A stretch of DNA of 64,000 nt from Bin55 sp965205545 (GTDB lineage: Bacteria; Pseudomonadota; Gammaproteobacteria; Pseudomonadales; Azotimanducaceae), in assembly GCA_965205545.1 (NCBI GenBank), contig OZ242170.1:2294001-2358000 (forward strand), in the 5' to 3' direction. Under the pieces are notes generated by a model. It worked only from the letters and a program-made list of their open reading frames with translations. It was not told the origin of the DNA and ran no database searches. How positions within the stretch are numbered: position 1 is the first letter of the stretch; every line of letters begins with the position of its first letter. Position numbers and translations under genes: made by a program. Positions 7,798 through 18,336 of this stretch are shown here, piece by piece.

Positions 7798-9612
7798 GTG
7801 AGAGATCTTTCCCAAGTCGTCCGGCCCAAACCCCAATTTGCAGTTGGGCTAATTTTGGGAGTGTGCGCTAGCGTGCTCGTGTGTTGGGCAATTGCATCTC
7901 ACTTTGTGCTTGAAGAGTCGCCCACGATTGCGGAAGCCCAGGTAGAGCAAGAGTCACCAGAGTTACATCGTTCCGAGATGGCTAAAGCCGCGGTCCCTCT
8001 CAATCTCCAGGAGGTTGTTCAGATCAGCAGCCCCTCGGAACGCAAGACGAAGTTGTCTTTTCTGCTTGACGGGCTTACAGCAGAACAGGTTGAAGCCTTT
8101 ATCACCGAGTCTACCGAGCTTCTTGAGGGTCGGAAACTTCAGTCAGCCCTCAAACCAATGTTTGCGGAACTAACCCGAGCAGATCCAAATCGAGCGCTAG
8201 AGAGAGTCTGGAGATTGGATAGCTCACTCTGGACCGAATTGATCGCAACCGTGTTTGGCGAATGGTCAACGATTGAAGTGGAAGGCGCCCTTGGCGCTGC
8301 GAGTGAGTTAAAAGGACTGCTTCGAGAGACCGCCATGATGGCGGTCGTTTCGAACAGAGCAGGTTTGTCCGAAGGTGAACTCTTGGCGTTAGCCAACGAT
8401 TACGAAATCGAACCGATGGTCCAGCAAGTTGTGAGCGAAGCAAGGGTTCGACTGCTCATGGACCAGCCTTCCGAGGCGTTTCAAATGGTGCTTTCTGATT
8501 CAGTAGAAGATAACGAGCAACTGGATCTACTCCTTGAAATTGCGGATATTTGGGTTAGGCGGGAAGGAACAAACGCATTCGCTCCGATTATTCAAGCAAT
8601 GGATGCCATCTACGATGAATGGAGAGGACTTGGTTCATTACGCCTTGTAGTTCAGCAAGCCGCGGAGTTCGATCCAAAGGCTGCATGGGATGCTCTGCTT
8701 TCGTTGCCTTCCGACGTGCAACTGCGTAATTACGAATCTGTACTCGGAGCTTGGGTCGAGGTCGACCCCATGGAGGCTTTCGATGCGGTCTCCCAACTCG
8801 CCGATCGAGAGCTAACGCAGAGCCGATCTTCGGTACTGAACATTTGGGCAAGAACTGCGCCCTACAGCCTATTGGATCACGTGGCGTCTTTTCCCCAAGA
8901 GAACCAAGCAGGCGCAATCGGTTACGCGATTGGACAAATTGCTCGCCAAACATCGGTAGAGACTGCGCTTGAGCAGCTGGAACGGATGGAGCAACAAGGG
9001 CACGATACGAAGCGCGGCATAGAAGCCCTGGTTGGGGTTTGGATGTTCATTGACGCGGAAGCGGCAGCAATGTGGTTGGTAAGAAATCCCGAAGCGAGCC
9101 GCTATCCCCTCGTAGGTCAATTGAGTCGCATTCTGCAGAGAATTGCCCTCGAAGAACCGCGTAGAGCCATGGAACTTGCGTTCTCTCAAACACTCGACGA
9201 ATCCGACAATGTATCGGGATTGGAGGATAGTGTGATAGGTGCATTGGCCGCTAACGGGCGTTTTGATGAAGCACTTGAGTTCTTAGAGCAAGTGCGGGAG
9301 CCTAGACGAGACTACGCGTTTTGGAGCGTGGGCAGGAATTTCATCGAATTCGACCTACCGAATGAGGCTGTTCAGTTGGCTCTCAAACTCCCTGTCGCCG
9401 CCAGAGAGAGCTATTTTGCGGACCTTGCGGGCAGCTGGTATAGCTCAAATCCGGTTCAATTGGTCGATTGGTTGGAACGTCTACCTGGCAAAAGCGAGCA
9501 GGCAGCGGTGGCTCGGATAATCCTAAGACGACACCAATTTGACAAGACACTGACCGCTGAGCAAATCGAAAAAGTAGAGGCACTGTTGAAATCAGCTGAG
9601 GAGGATGCATAG
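7798..9612 (+). CDS. Membrane-anchored alpha-solenoid protein, paralogue 1
   Basis: A 604-residue protein starting with GTG. One hydrophobic helix (residues ~15-38) is followed by a linker and a long helical repeat region; repeats of about 30-40 residues carry the signature of D-P-x-x-A near the helix start and W-A/W-V near the end. It would therefore be anchored in the inner membrane with a periplasmic solenoid (inference from N-in topology). The segment TVFGEWSTIEVEGALGAASEL is shared in register with the other four copies in the window, and the C-terminus has the family tail LTAEQIEKVEALL. It is closest to paralogue 2, 58 bases downstream. No enzyme motif is visible; a scaffold or binding role is a guess. 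Confidence 0.75.
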   Translation: MRDLSQVVRPKPQFAVGLILGVCASVLVCWAIASHFVLEESPTIAEAQVEQESPELHRSEMAKAAVPLNLQEVVQISSPSERKTKLSFLLDGLTAEQVEAFITESTELLEGRKLQSALKPMFAELTRADPNRALERVWRLDSSLWTELIATVFGEWSTIEVEGALGAASELKGLLRETAMMAVVSNRAGLSEGELLALANDYEIEPMVQQVVSEARVRLLMDQPSEAFQMVLSDSVEDNEQLDLLLEIADIWVRREGTNAFAPIIQAMDAIYDEWRGLGSLRLVVQQAAEFDPKAAWDALLSLPSDVQLRNYESVLGAWVEVDPMEAFDAVSQLADRELTQSRSSVLNIWARTAPYSLLDHVASFPQENQAGAIGYAIGQIARQTSVETALEQLERMEQQGHDTKRGIEALVGVWMFIDAEAAAMWLVRNPEASRYPLVGQLSRILQRIALEEPRRAMELAFSQTLDESDNVSGLEDSVIGALAANGRFDEALEFLEQVREPRRDYAFWSVGRNFIEFDLPNEAVQLALKLPVAARESYFADLAGSWYSSNPVQLVDWLERLPGKSEQAAVARIILRRHQFDKTLTAEQIEKVEALLKSAEEDA

Positions 9613-9670
9613 ATTCCTTGCACTCCACGATCACACCACTCGTGAGGTTGCCACCTTGGCAATGAGCTGA

Positions 9671-11491
9671 ATGGAAGGAGCAGGATCCAAATCGACCAGA
9701 CGTGGGCACTTTCTTGTCCCATTGCTTGTTGGGTTCCTAATTGGTGCTTGTGTAGGGACGCTGGCGTACTTCGCGACGTCCGCTTTGCTTTACGAAGGAC
9801 GAGAGGCAGGAATAGTCGCACCGACGAGTGGAGATTCGAATCGCAGCAGTCTAGGCGACACTACGAATAAGACTGAGCTGCAAGACTTGCATGCTTTGTT
9901 CGGTGCAAGCAACGCGTCACAGCTAGCCAACGTTCTTGACCTTCATGTCGACGGTATTAGCAGAGACAAGCTGATTGGACTTATTGACCAATCTGTCGAA
10001 TTAAAACAAGACAGCTTAGCCTTTGAGATCCAAGAGGCATTGCTAGCGAAACTCGCTCAGTTCGATCCCGAACAGGCACTTGAAAAAGCATGGACGTTTC
10101 CGGCCTCAAGATGGTCCAAATTGATCAATGTTGTCTTCAGTGAGTGGGCGGTGCTGAGTCCTCAAGTCGCACTAGAACGTGCTAGTGAATTAACTGGCAC
10201 ATTGCGTGAATCCGCCATTCACGCAATACTCGACGAGATGGGAGAAATATCGGAGCAGGACCTTGCCGACGACGCTAAGACTATCGCGGCGCACCGCATT
10301 GCCGAAGACAAGGCACTTGAGTTGATAAGTACTCCAGCGGAGGCATGGGAGCAAGTAGTTCGAGACAACGTGCGTGACCATTACCAAGAGGAACTGCTGC
10401 TCAAGATTGCGGACAGGTGGCTGCAGGAAGGGAGTTTGGATGTACTAAATCGTGTTTATCGTGATGGTCCACTAGAACCATTCACAACGAGTTTCCCACT
10501 GCGGCAACAAATAGAAGCGCTAGTCGTGGAGCTTGACCCTCAAGGAGCTTGGGAGTTTGTACTTTCGATGCCAATAGAAAAACAAAGGGAGGCAGCCACT
10601 GGGTTGTTGAGGACAATCGCAAGAGATGATCCAAAAGCGGCTTTTGAACTCATTGGCCAATTGCCGACGATTTGGAATCGAAACAGTGCTCAATGGGCTG
10701 TGCTCCAAGAATGGGCCGAACAAACCCCTCAGGAGCTGCTAGACAGGATCCTTGATTTTCCACAGCAATTGCGACAAGACATAGTCCTGCGTGCGCTGGG
10801 TTCCATTGCTCGCAAATCTCCAATGCAGGCAGCTGAGCAGCTGCAACTCATGAAGTTGGCATTGGGGGACATAGACGAGGAGTCCGTTTTTGCGGTCATC
10901 CGTGCATGGGTCGAAGTTGATCCTATCGCAGCCAGCAAGTGGGCAAAGGAATCGTACGATGTGGGAAGCCGAGTTCGCGCTCGGGTGATGCAGCGAATCG
11001 TGTATGCGCTAGCACAGTCCAACCCTGAAGAGGCAATGACTATGGCACTGGCTGAAAAGCCACATTCCTGGAACTCAGGCAGCGGTCTTGAGATGTACGT
11101 CATTGAATCAATGGTCTATCAGGGAGAATTGGAACAAGCGATTGAAATGCTGGATCGAGTTCGAGAGCCATCGCTTTCAATGTCAATGTATCACTTGGGA
11201 ACAGCATTCATCAGAGCACGCAAATCGACCGATGCGATTCAACTTGCGGATCGACTTTCAGAAGAGGCGCAAGTGGACTACTTTGAATCTCTTGTTTATG
11301 CATGGCTGACAAGCAACCCCTTAGACTTGGTGGACAAGATTTCAACCATGCCTTCAGATCGTGTGAGATCGGAGATAGCGAAAAAGGTGTTGTCGACGAA
11401 AGACTATGCGACTGTGACCCTCACCGATGCACAGATTGGAAGATTGGAAGGCTACGTGATTGAAGAGAATCCAACTGAAGAGACCAACTAA
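9671..11491 (+). CDS. Membrane-anchored alpha-solenoid protein, paralogue 2
   Basis: A 606-residue copy of the same family: N-terminal transmembrane helix (VPLLVGFLIGACVGTLAYF), then helical repeats such as QFDPEQALEKAW, DPKAAFELIGQLP and DPIAASKWAKES. The aligned family block reads NVVFSEWAVLSPQVALERA and the tail LTDAQIGRLEGYV. It follows paralogue 1 closely on the same strand, so the two look like a tandem duplication in one transcription unit. It ends 286 bases before the converging TonB receptor gene, a gap in which I see nothing recognisable. Function unknown. Confidence 0.75.
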   Translation: MEGAGSKSTRRGHFLVPLLVGFLIGACVGTLAYFATSALLYEGREAGIVAPTSGDSNRSSLGDTTNKTELQDLHALFGASNASQLANVLDLHVDGISRDKLIGLIDQSVELKQDSLAFEIQEALLAKLAQFDPEQALEKAWTFPASRWSKLINVVFSEWAVLSPQVALERASELTGTLRESAIHAILDEMGEISEQDLADDAKTIAAHRIAEDKALELISTPAEAWEQVVRDNVRDHYQEELLLKIADRWLQEGSLDVLNRVYRDGPLEPFTTSFPLRQQIEALVVELDPQGAWEFVLSMPIEKQREAATGLLRTIARDDPKAAFELIGQLPTIWNRNSAQWAVLQEWAEQTPQELLDRILDFPQQLRQDIVLRALGSIARKSPMQAAEQLQLMKLALGDIDEESVFAVIRAWVEVDPIAASKWAKESYDVGSRVRARVMQRIVYALAQSNPEEAMTMALAEKPHSWNSGSGLEMYVIESMVYQGELEQAIEMLDRVREPSLSMSMYHLGTAFIRARKSTDAIQLADRLSEEAQVDYFESLVYAWLTSNPLDLVDKISTMPSDRVRSEIAKKVLSTKDYATVTLTDAQIGRLEGYVIEENPTEETN

Positions 11492-11777
11492 GTTGCGCTC
11501 AGCAACACCTGTACTGAATCGATTCAATATCTAATAGCACAAAGGTGGGTTGCCTAGGTTGCCGCTAAGTTCTCTAATCGCAAACGCGATTGAATTACCG
11601 GGAATGCGGAGCATCACTGATATTGTCTAGCTCTTGTTTCCGGAGGCGGCTTCTAGCGTGATGGGCTAGTCATTTGACTAACGTGTCGGCGAACGCGGTA
11701 CATCCTCGTCGTCGAGACGTTACAGGCATGGTCGGTGCCTGCTCACAACAATCATGGCTGATCCTCGACCCCATTCT

Positions 11778-14090
11778 CTAATCGAACTGACGTTGTATCC
11801 GCACAAGGAACTGTCGAGGCGGAATTAATTCAACTGAAGTGGCGCCTACGCCGAAGGCATCCGTAAATTTGGAATTTACACCCGGTTCATCCGTGATATT
11901 GAGCACGGAAAGAGTCAAGATCCACGGACTGGCAGAGGCTACCAGATTTGACGAGGCATTCAGAACCGAATAGCCATCGACGAGATCAGTTGTGTCATTG
12001 TTGAATATGCGGTGGTAATACTCGCCTCTATATACATACTGAATATTGGTGCGCAACTCTCCGAGAGCAGTGGTTGCGGAGTGAGTGAGCGAGGCATTGG
12101 CTGTAAAGCTGGGAGCTTTTGCCAGTTGGTTGTTCCTGACGTCCTTGACGCTCTCGGCTCGAGCTCGCTGGATTTCTGGTCCGAACAAAGGAAATCCCTG
12201 GGCGACTAGCGCATTGGTCACTTCATCCGATTCCACGTTGTCCAGTACTAGGTGGCTCTCGGTTATTTCAGATTTCAACCACGATGCTCTTGCCTCCCAT
12301 TGAAGGCTACTGTTGATTGTCCCGAAGAGTTCTACTTCAAGTCCCCTGATCGACGAATCAGGAATATTTGTTACACCGCCTTCAAACACTTCGGGGTCAG
12401 TTGCTTGGTACTGCATGTTCTTGTAGTCGTAGATGTAGGCAGATGCCCACACTTGGACCCTGTTTTCGAAGATGCGACCCTTGACTCCCAGCTCCAACGC
12501 ATCAACAACCTCATCGACAAAAGTTGGCTTCACCAATGTGGGAGCGATTTGTTCCTCGCGCCCGTAGGTCAAGTTGCTGCCTCCCGGTTTGAACCCGCGA
12601 GTGTAGGAGCCATAAATCAACGCGCCCTGTGTTGTTGTGTACTCGAGTGCAGTGCGTCCGGTCAGACGGGTACCGGAAATCGAGAGTAGATCGGTGCCGC
12701 TCCGAGCGTAGAAATTTGTGACCCTTCCATCCACGTTGCCGTCGGTTAAGCGCACCCCGCTTACAAGATTCAGCTGATCGGAAATCGGGTTGTCTCCTTG
12801 GAAGTACACCGACACAGATTCACGCTCGGTGATGGCATCTGAAATGAATCCATAGTCGCCAGGTGCAAAACTACGGACTTGATCGATTGAAACGGGATCG
12901 AACACACCATCGCGGCCAAAGTCGATCTTTTCTCTAAAGCGAACTTCGAAGGAGGTATCGAGAACAAAAACACCCGCAATCCATGAAAAGTCCCGAGTTG
13001 AATCAACTTTGGAAATCCATTGAATTTCATGGGTCGTCGTGGACTGGGTATCGTCTTCCGGCGCAACGGCTGCAGGCAAGAACGCACCAGATTCCACCGA
13101 CACCAAATCGGATCTGTCGTTGTCCCGATAGGACACAATGTGATCCTCTTGGACACTGAAAAGGTACTTCACAGTCGAATTGAAAAGATCTCGAGTAATC
13201 ACAAGACCAAGCATGGCAGTGTCGAGCGAATGACTTGATGGAAAATCCTGGGCAAGTCTCCTAGGATTTGGTGTTCGGTCGAAAATTCCCTTTTGGGCAG
13301 AGCCGTTGGTGTCTTCGGAGTAGACTTGCGCTGACACCTCGATTCGGGTCGATGCGGTTGCTTCCCACAACAGACGAACTCGTCCTATGGCACTATCGTT
13401 TTCGTCCAATTCCTGATCGAGAACGACGTTTCTGCTGAAGCCGTCATGTCGATTCACGGTTGCAGATGCTCGAACCGCAACACTGGATCCAACGGGCAAG
13501 TTCACTGCACCGAACGTCTTGACTCGGCCAAACGTGCCCAGTGTGCCCGAGACTGCGCTCGAAACCTCTCCGAGAACTGGGGATACCGACACGACATTTA
13601 TCGCCCCGCCAGTCGAGTTCTGGCCAAAAAGCGCTCCCTGAGGACCGCGGATCACTTCGGCCCGCTCAATGTCGAGCAAGTCGGTTTGAAGCGTAAACGG
13701 CGACGCCATGTAGATGCCATCCAAATGGAAGGAGACCGAGGGATTCGCAATTGTGTTCTGGTTCGCTTCGTTTCCGACACCGCGAATGGTGACTACCGTC
13801 CTAAATCCCTCATTTTTGGCTATATTCACGCCAGGTGCCAATGCGTTCAGGTCCACCAACGTATCGGCATGAAGGTCTCCCAGCTGGTCTGTGTCAAACA
13901 CAGAAATGGATTGTGAGACTTCGTTCAGTGGCTCGATTCTCTTCTCCGCCGTGACGATGATCTCCTCGACTTGAGGTGCGGCTTCCTCGGCTAGAGCTGG
14001 CGAGATAAACACCGACACGCAGGCGAGCGCAAAAACAGCTACATTGGATCGTGTGGACATAGCCTGAACAAGAGTTTGGCGCACGTTCAT
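11778..14090 (-). CDS. TonB-dependent outer-membrane receptor
   Basis: A 770-residue protein with a signal peptide ending near SPALA (residue ~34), then the segment EEIIVTAEKR (42-51), which is typical of the TonB-box region of these receptors. The plug domain follows (SISVFDTDQLGDLHADTLVDL, IRGVGNEANQ, IRGPQGALFGQNSTGGAINV), and the remainder is beta-barrel with GSYTRGFKPGGSN and a C-terminal aromatic residue (RIQRQFD). It takes up a ligand across the outer membrane with energy from TonB-ExbBD. The absence of an iron-box or SusD partner leaves the ligand open. The two ABC transporters upstream on the same strand may handle the same or a related molecule. Confidence 0.92.
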   Translation of the reverse strand: MNVRQTLVQAMSTRSNVAVFALACVSVFISPALAEEAAPQVEEIIVTAEKRIEPLNEVSQSISVFDTDQLGDLHADTLVDLNALAPGVNIAKNEGFRTVVTIRGVGNEANQNTIANPSVSFHLDGIYMASPFTLQTDLLDIERAEVIRGPQGALFGQNSTGGAINVVSVSPVLGEVSSAVSGTLGTFGRVKTFGAVNLPVGSSVAVRASATVNRHDGFSRNVVLDQELDENDSAIGRVRLLWEATASTRIEVSAQVYSEDTNGSAQKGIFDRTPNPRRLAQDFPSSHSLDTAMLGLVITRDLFNSTVKYLFSVQEDHIVSYRDNDRSDLVSVESGAFLPAAVAPEDDTQSTTTHEIQWISKVDSTRDFSWIAGVFVLDTSFEVRFREKIDFGRDGVFDPVSIDQVRSFAPGDYGFISDAITERESVSVYFQGDNPISDQLNLVSGVRLTDGNVDGRVTNFYARSGTDLLSISGTRLTGRTALEYTTTQGALIYGSYTRGFKPGGSNLTYGREEQIAPTLVKPTFVDEVVDALELGVKGRIFENRVQVWASAYIYDYKNMQYQATDPEVFEGGVTNIPDSSIRGLEVELFGTINSSLQWEARASWLKSEITESHLVLDNVESDEVTNALVAQGFPLFGPEIQRARAESVKDVRNNQLAKAPSFTANASLTHSATTALGELRTNIQYVYRGEYYHRIFNNDTTDLVDGYSVLNASSNLVASASPWILTLSVLNITDEPGVNSKFTDAFGVGATSVELIPPRQFLVRIQRQFD

Positions 14091-14127
14091 CTTTGGAAGC
14101 GAACAACTTTTGGCAAGGTTAACACCG

Positions 14128-15975
14128 CTATGCGTAGCGAGCGGCTTGCGTGCTGAACATCAGACGGTACTTTCCGTCAAGCTTCATCAGAGTCTCGTGG
14201 TCACCCTGTTCGATAACCCTCCCGTTCTCCAGGACCACGATCGTATCCGCCATGCGAACCGTTGAGAATCGGTGAGAGATGAAGATCACGGTCTTGTTCT
14301 CGGTGAGCCGTGCAAAACGCTCGTAGAGTGCAGCTTCCCCAAATGCATCCAATGCAGCGGTCGGTTCATCGAGAAAGAGAATCTGAGACTCGCTCATGAA
14401 GGCACGGGCAATTGCCAAGTTCTGCCACTCTCCTCCAGACAAGTCGACGCCCTCGTCGAATGTCTTGCCCAAAATCGTTTCATAGCCTTTGGGAAGCTTC
14501 GTTACAAATTCGTCCGCGCCAGCTTTTTTCGCTGCTTCCACGATGGCATCCCGATTGGCGAGATGTCCGACATTTCCTACACCTATGTTGTCTGATGCAG
14601 ATATCTGGTAACGAACGAAATCTTGGAATACAGCACTGACATTTGCTCGAATATCACGCAGATCGTAGTCTCGATAGTCTGTTCGGTCGAGTTCGATTCT
14701 TCCCGAGTTAGGGTCGTAGAACCTTACCAGCAGCTTGATAAGAGTGGTCTTTCCTGCACCGTTCTCTCCCACTATCGCCAGTTTGGTACCTACTGGGATG
14801 GAAAATGAAACATCTTTGAGGATTTCAATGGTTGTGCCGGGGTAGGTAAACGAAACATTCCTCAGCTCCAATCCACTTCTGATGGGTGAAGGAACCTTAG
14901 CTGGACTCTTGGATCGAGGAGGTTCCAACGATCCTCTGACCGACTTTGGATCGAGATCCAGCAATTCGAAGAAGCGCGTGATGAAGAGCGTATTTTGAAA
15001 CAAGTTGCCTCCGCTCGAAATCAAGCCCTGCAACGAACTGACAGCCGTTTGAGCCGCGGCTACGACCATTGTCAAGGTTCCAACGGTAACTTCTCCCAAG
15101 GCCGTTCGATAGACTGCATACGCCCAGACCAACGCAATTGCAATTGTTGGTAAGTTATTGATGCTTATATCTAATTTCAAGAACCTGACATTGAGTTTGA
15201 TAATCGCGCGAACAATGGTGTCGCGGAACTTGTAGAACCGATCTACGAGAAACTGCCTCAATCCAAAAACTCGAATTTCCTTGATTTTCTCGCGCTGTGT
15301 TGGCAGATCCCCGTAGTAGTCGCTTGACCTGTAGTTGCGCATCATCTCAGTTTCCATATCAAACCGTCGACGAGCAGTGAACCCTTCGTAATAAATGCGC
15401 GGAAGTGTTGCACAGATCAGCAGCACTACGGCTAGCGGGTGGAGAATTGTCAACAGCCCAAACACAGCGGAAAGCGATAGAAACTGCTGCAGGAAACTAG
15501 GAACACCCCATACAACGGACTGAATTCGGTTGACGTTGCGTTTTGCCTGGGTCAGCCGATCATAGAATTGCGGGGCTTCGAAAAAGGCAATGTCCAGACT
15601 GGCAGCCTTTGCCAATAGCTGCGAATGTGCTGCAGAGTAGACTCGCTCGGTCAGAATATGTCCCCAAATGTTGTTAATTTGGGATACAAGCGAATTGCCC
15701 AATCGCAACGCTGTGACGACCAGGATTGGCATGAGAACATAGGACCAATCGACGGGGCTTCCCAAGCTTGCCACTATGCGATCCACAACTACCTTCATGA
15801 GCCATAGAGTGAGGGCAGGTGTCACGGCTTCAACAATGCGCAGCGCGCTCGTTCCCGCCACTAGAAGCGGAGCGGAACGCCACATGAAGCCAAAGACTCG
15901 AGGTATGAGCGCAAAAACCTCGAGCACCGACTTGGTTTTCAGTGTGTCGAAAATGTTGAAGGTCGAGCTAGCCAT
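14128..15975 (-). CDS. ABC transporter, fused permease/ATPase (exporter type) 1
   Basis: A 615-residue half transporter: six-helix membrane domain (about 1-330) fused to an ATPase. Motifs are complete: Walker A GENGAGKT (403-410), Q-loop at Q451, signature LSGGEWQ (from 512), Walker B ILFLDEP (532-538) and H-loop His568. The LSGGEWQ form is common among peptide and natural-product exporters. It lies 76 bases downstream of a same-length homologue and 37 bases before the TonB receptor, so the three genes look like one leftward operon. The two ABC proteins probably act as a heterodimer (inference). A broken relative lies at 29.6-30.2 kb. Confidence 0.9.
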   Translation of the reverse strand: MASSTFNIFDTLKTKSVLEVFALIPRVFGFMWRSAPLLVAGTSALRIVEAVTPALTLWLMKVVVDRIVASLGSPVDWSYVLMPILVVTALRLGNSLVSQINNIWGHILTERVYSAAHSQLLAKAASLDIAFFEAPQFYDRLTQAKRNVNRIQSVVWGVPSFLQQFLSLSAVFGLLTILHPLAVVLLICATLPRIYYEGFTARRRFDMETEMMRNYRSSDYYGDLPTQREKIKEIRVFGLRQFLVDRFYKFRDTIVRAIIKLNVRFLKLDISINNLPTIAIALVWAYAVYRTALGEVTVGTLTMVVAAAQTAVSSLQGLISSGGNLFQNTLFITRFFELLDLDPKSVRGSLEPPRSKSPAKVPSPIRSGLELRNVSFTYPGTTIEILKDVSFSIPVGTKLAIVGENGAGKTTLIKLLVRFYDPNSGRIELDRTDYRDYDLRDIRANVSAVFQDFVRYQISASDNIGVGNVGHLANRDAIVEAAKKAGADEFVTKLPKGYETILGKTFDEGVDLSGGEWQNLAIARAFMSESQILFLDEPTAALDAFGEAALYERFARLTENKTVIFISHRFSTVRMADTIVVLENGRVIEQGDHETLMKLDGKYRLMFSTQAARYA

Positions 15976-16051
15976 AGCGGATTAGAGATCTCTTGTTCTC
16001 AACCTCCACACAAGGAGTGAAGCGCTAAACCGAGCAAAGGATTCAGGTCGT

Positions 16052-17899
16052 TCATCGGTAGCGCTGCGCCTGAGTTTCAAACATGAGCCTATACATGCCT
16101 CCACGTGCTATCAGTTCCTCATGACTGCCGACTTCCACAGCCCTGCCATCGTCGATAACGACGATCAGATCCGCCATTCTCACAGTGGAAAAACGATGTG
16201 AGATGAAAACCACCGTCTTGTCTTCGGATAGGCGCGTAATTCGTTCGTACAGTTCGCGTTCTCGTAGCGCGTCAAGAGCGGCCGTTGGTTCATCGAGAAT
16301 GAAGAATTGCGCGCTGCTCATGAACGCACGAGCGATGGACAAGTGCTGCCACTCTCCACCCGAGAGGTCTACTCCTTCGTCAAGCGTTCTTCCCAAAACC
16401 GTGTCGTAGCCATGAGGAAGTCCGTTCACCACCTCTTCTGCTCCGCCTTTCCGCGCAGCATCTACGATTCTTTCTCGGTCCTCTACATGATCAACACTGC
16501 CAATTCCTATGTTGTCGGCCGCCGAGATGTCGAATCTCGCAAAGTCCTGAAAGACAACGCTCATGCTGGTCTGGAGACTCTCAAGGTCATAGTCGCGGTA
16601 GTCGTGCCCGTCAAGTCGTATGGATCCTCCCGTCGGATCATAGAATCGCGCAAGAAGCTTGATCACAGTTGTCTTCCCAGCGCCGTTCTTGCCGACCAAA
16701 GCGACTTTGGCTCGGGCAGGAATGAAGAAGGAAACGTCCTTGAGGATTACCTCGTCGTTGCCCGGATAGGAAAACGTTACGTTCTCAAACTCAATTCCAG
16801 ACTTCATTCGCCGGGGAGCAACAAGAGGCGTTGTGGAGCGGGACGGTTCGAGAGAACCCGATACTTTAGCCGGATCCAGGTCTAGAACCTCGAAGAATCG
16901 CGAAGTCTCGAGGCTCGACTGGTAGGTGTAGCCCGCTGAACCGATAATGCCCGTAATCAAAGTGGTGATCTGCTGGCTCGAAGAGAAGACGAGGGTGAGA
17001 TCCCCAATTGTGATTGCGCCGGTCGCCGCTTGAACGACGGCATAGATCGCCACGGCGCTAATGCCAAGCGTCGACAGACTCTCCAGGCTCATTTCCCACT
17101 TCAAGAACTTCTTCAAAAGAGAAAGCCAAGCTTGTATGTAAGTCTCCCTAAATTCCAAGAAGCGATTCCTGAAAGTTTCGGCCAACCCGAAGATTCGAAT
17201 TTCCTTTACGTTTTCACGTTCGGTCAGCAGCGAGTCCTGGTAGTGCGACATTCTCCAGTTGCGGGACAACTCGGATTCAAGCTGGAATCGTCGGCGCGCC
17301 AGCTGTGCCTCCAAGAAGATTCGCGGAAGCACGGTTCCGAACAACACAAGGACGGCTAACGGGTGCAGGGTCGACAGCAGGCCGATCATGGCGGTCAACG
17401 ACAACAGTTGCTGGAACAAACTAGTGGTATCCCACATCAGGGATTCGACCTGCCATTTGTTGTCATTGGCCTGCTTCAACTGGTCGTAGAACTTTGGAGC
17501 TTCAAAATACGCCATGTCGAGCGAGGCTGATTTGCTGATCAGCTTCTCGCTAGCTGCTGTGTACACATGTTCCGACAACACTTGACTCACTAGGCTTTGC
17601 ACAGCTTGGATGACCGCGTTTCCCACCCAAATCGCAAGCACGATTCCGACGGGAATCATCAAGAATGCCCAATCGATAGGTGAACCAATGCTTGCTACGA
17701 CTCGATCCACAATGATCTTTGTCATCCAAATTACGGCGGGAGAGACAAAAGCCGTGATTGTGGAAACGGCAAGCAAGGAACAGACTGTCAATGGCGAGAC
17801 GTGCCAAATCAATTTGACTACGCGAGGAAATAGTCGAATTAACTCGCGTATCGTCTTTAGACGAAGCAGCTCTTCAGGATCGTAGGTTGTAGAACTCAT
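16052..17899 (-). CDS. ABC transporter, fused permease/ATPase (exporter type) 2
   Basis: Also 615 residues and clearly paralogous to its downstream neighbour over the whole length. It has GKNGAGKT as Walker A, VFQDFARFD at the Q-loop, LSGGEWQ as signature, FILDEPTAALDA as Walker B, and FISHRFSTVRMAD as H-loop. All catalytic residues are present, so both partners could hydrolyse ATP. It is the first gene of the leftward ABC-ABC-TonB unit; a 437-base divergent gap separates it from solenoid paralogue 3. Substrate unknown; a peptide or small secondary metabolite is plausible from the exporter type only. Confidence 0.9.
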   Translation of the reverse strand: MSSTTYDPEELLRLKTIRELIRLFPRVVKLIWHVSPLTVCSLLAVSTITAFVSPAVIWMTKIIVDRVVASIGSPIDWAFLMIPVGIVLAIWVGNAVIQAVQSLVSQVLSEHVYTAASEKLISKSASLDMAYFEAPKFYDQLKQANDNKWQVESLMWDTTSLFQQLLSLTAMIGLLSTLHPLAVLVLFGTVLPRIFLEAQLARRRFQLESELSRNWRMSHYQDSLLTERENVKEIRIFGLAETFRNRFLEFRETYIQAWLSLLKKFLKWEMSLESLSTLGISAVAIYAVVQAATGAITIGDLTLVFSSSQQITTLITGIIGSAGYTYQSSLETSRFFEVLDLDPAKVSGSLEPSRSTTPLVAPRRMKSGIEFENVTFSYPGNDEVILKDVSFFIPARAKVALVGKNGAGKTTVIKLLARFYDPTGGSIRLDGHDYRDYDLESLQTSMSVVFQDFARFDISAADNIGIGSVDHVEDRERIVDAARKGGAEEVVNGLPHGYDTVLGRTLDEGVDLSGGEWQHLSIARAFMSSAQFFILDEPTAALDALRERELYERITRLSEDKTVVFISHRFSTVRMADLIVVIDDGRAVEVGSHEELIARGGMYRLMFETQAQRYR

Positions 17900-18336
17900 C
17901 TAGTAATCCAACGCGCTTGTCTGCACGAAGGTAGGAACGGCAATTGCGAGTCGCTGCAACGCGAGCGAAATAGAGAAAGCCGTTCTTACGACTAAGTGGA
18001 GACAAATTGCGTCGAGAGTTGAACGCAAAGCACAGATATTTTAGCCGTAGGATCGCCAAGTTTGGCCATGAAGACAGAGTTGAGGGTGCTTTGCAGAGAA
18101 ACGAGGGAAGCTGTTGGGAAGTGAGACGCTACATAGAGCACACGTAACCATTGGCTGCTGTGCGATCTCTACTTAGGTAACGACGATCTTGCAAACCTCT
18201 TTTCCAGGCATCATTGGACTGCCTGACACCAAGAATTTCGGGCTACGGAGATCCCGGTGACGCAGGTCTGCAAGAACGGCTATATCATGAGTCGACAACG
18301 AGTGTCTTCGGAATACCACTTCAGAGCATAAGAGCC
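17900..18336. other. Divergent intergenic region
   Basis: A 437-base gap between the leftward ABC genes and the rightward solenoid gene, so it should hold two divergent promoters. No near-consensus sigma-70 pair or inverted repeat stood out. The solenoid frame can be extended upstream to 18214, but the extra 41 residues (MDCLTPRISGYG...) have no counterpart in the paralogues. Confidence 0.5.

Noticed and set aside
17874..18059. 61-codon minus-strand frame upstream of ABC transporter 2, considered as an exported precursor peptide
   Set aside because: It overlaps the ABC start, has no double-Gly or other leader motif, and reads like chance sequence.
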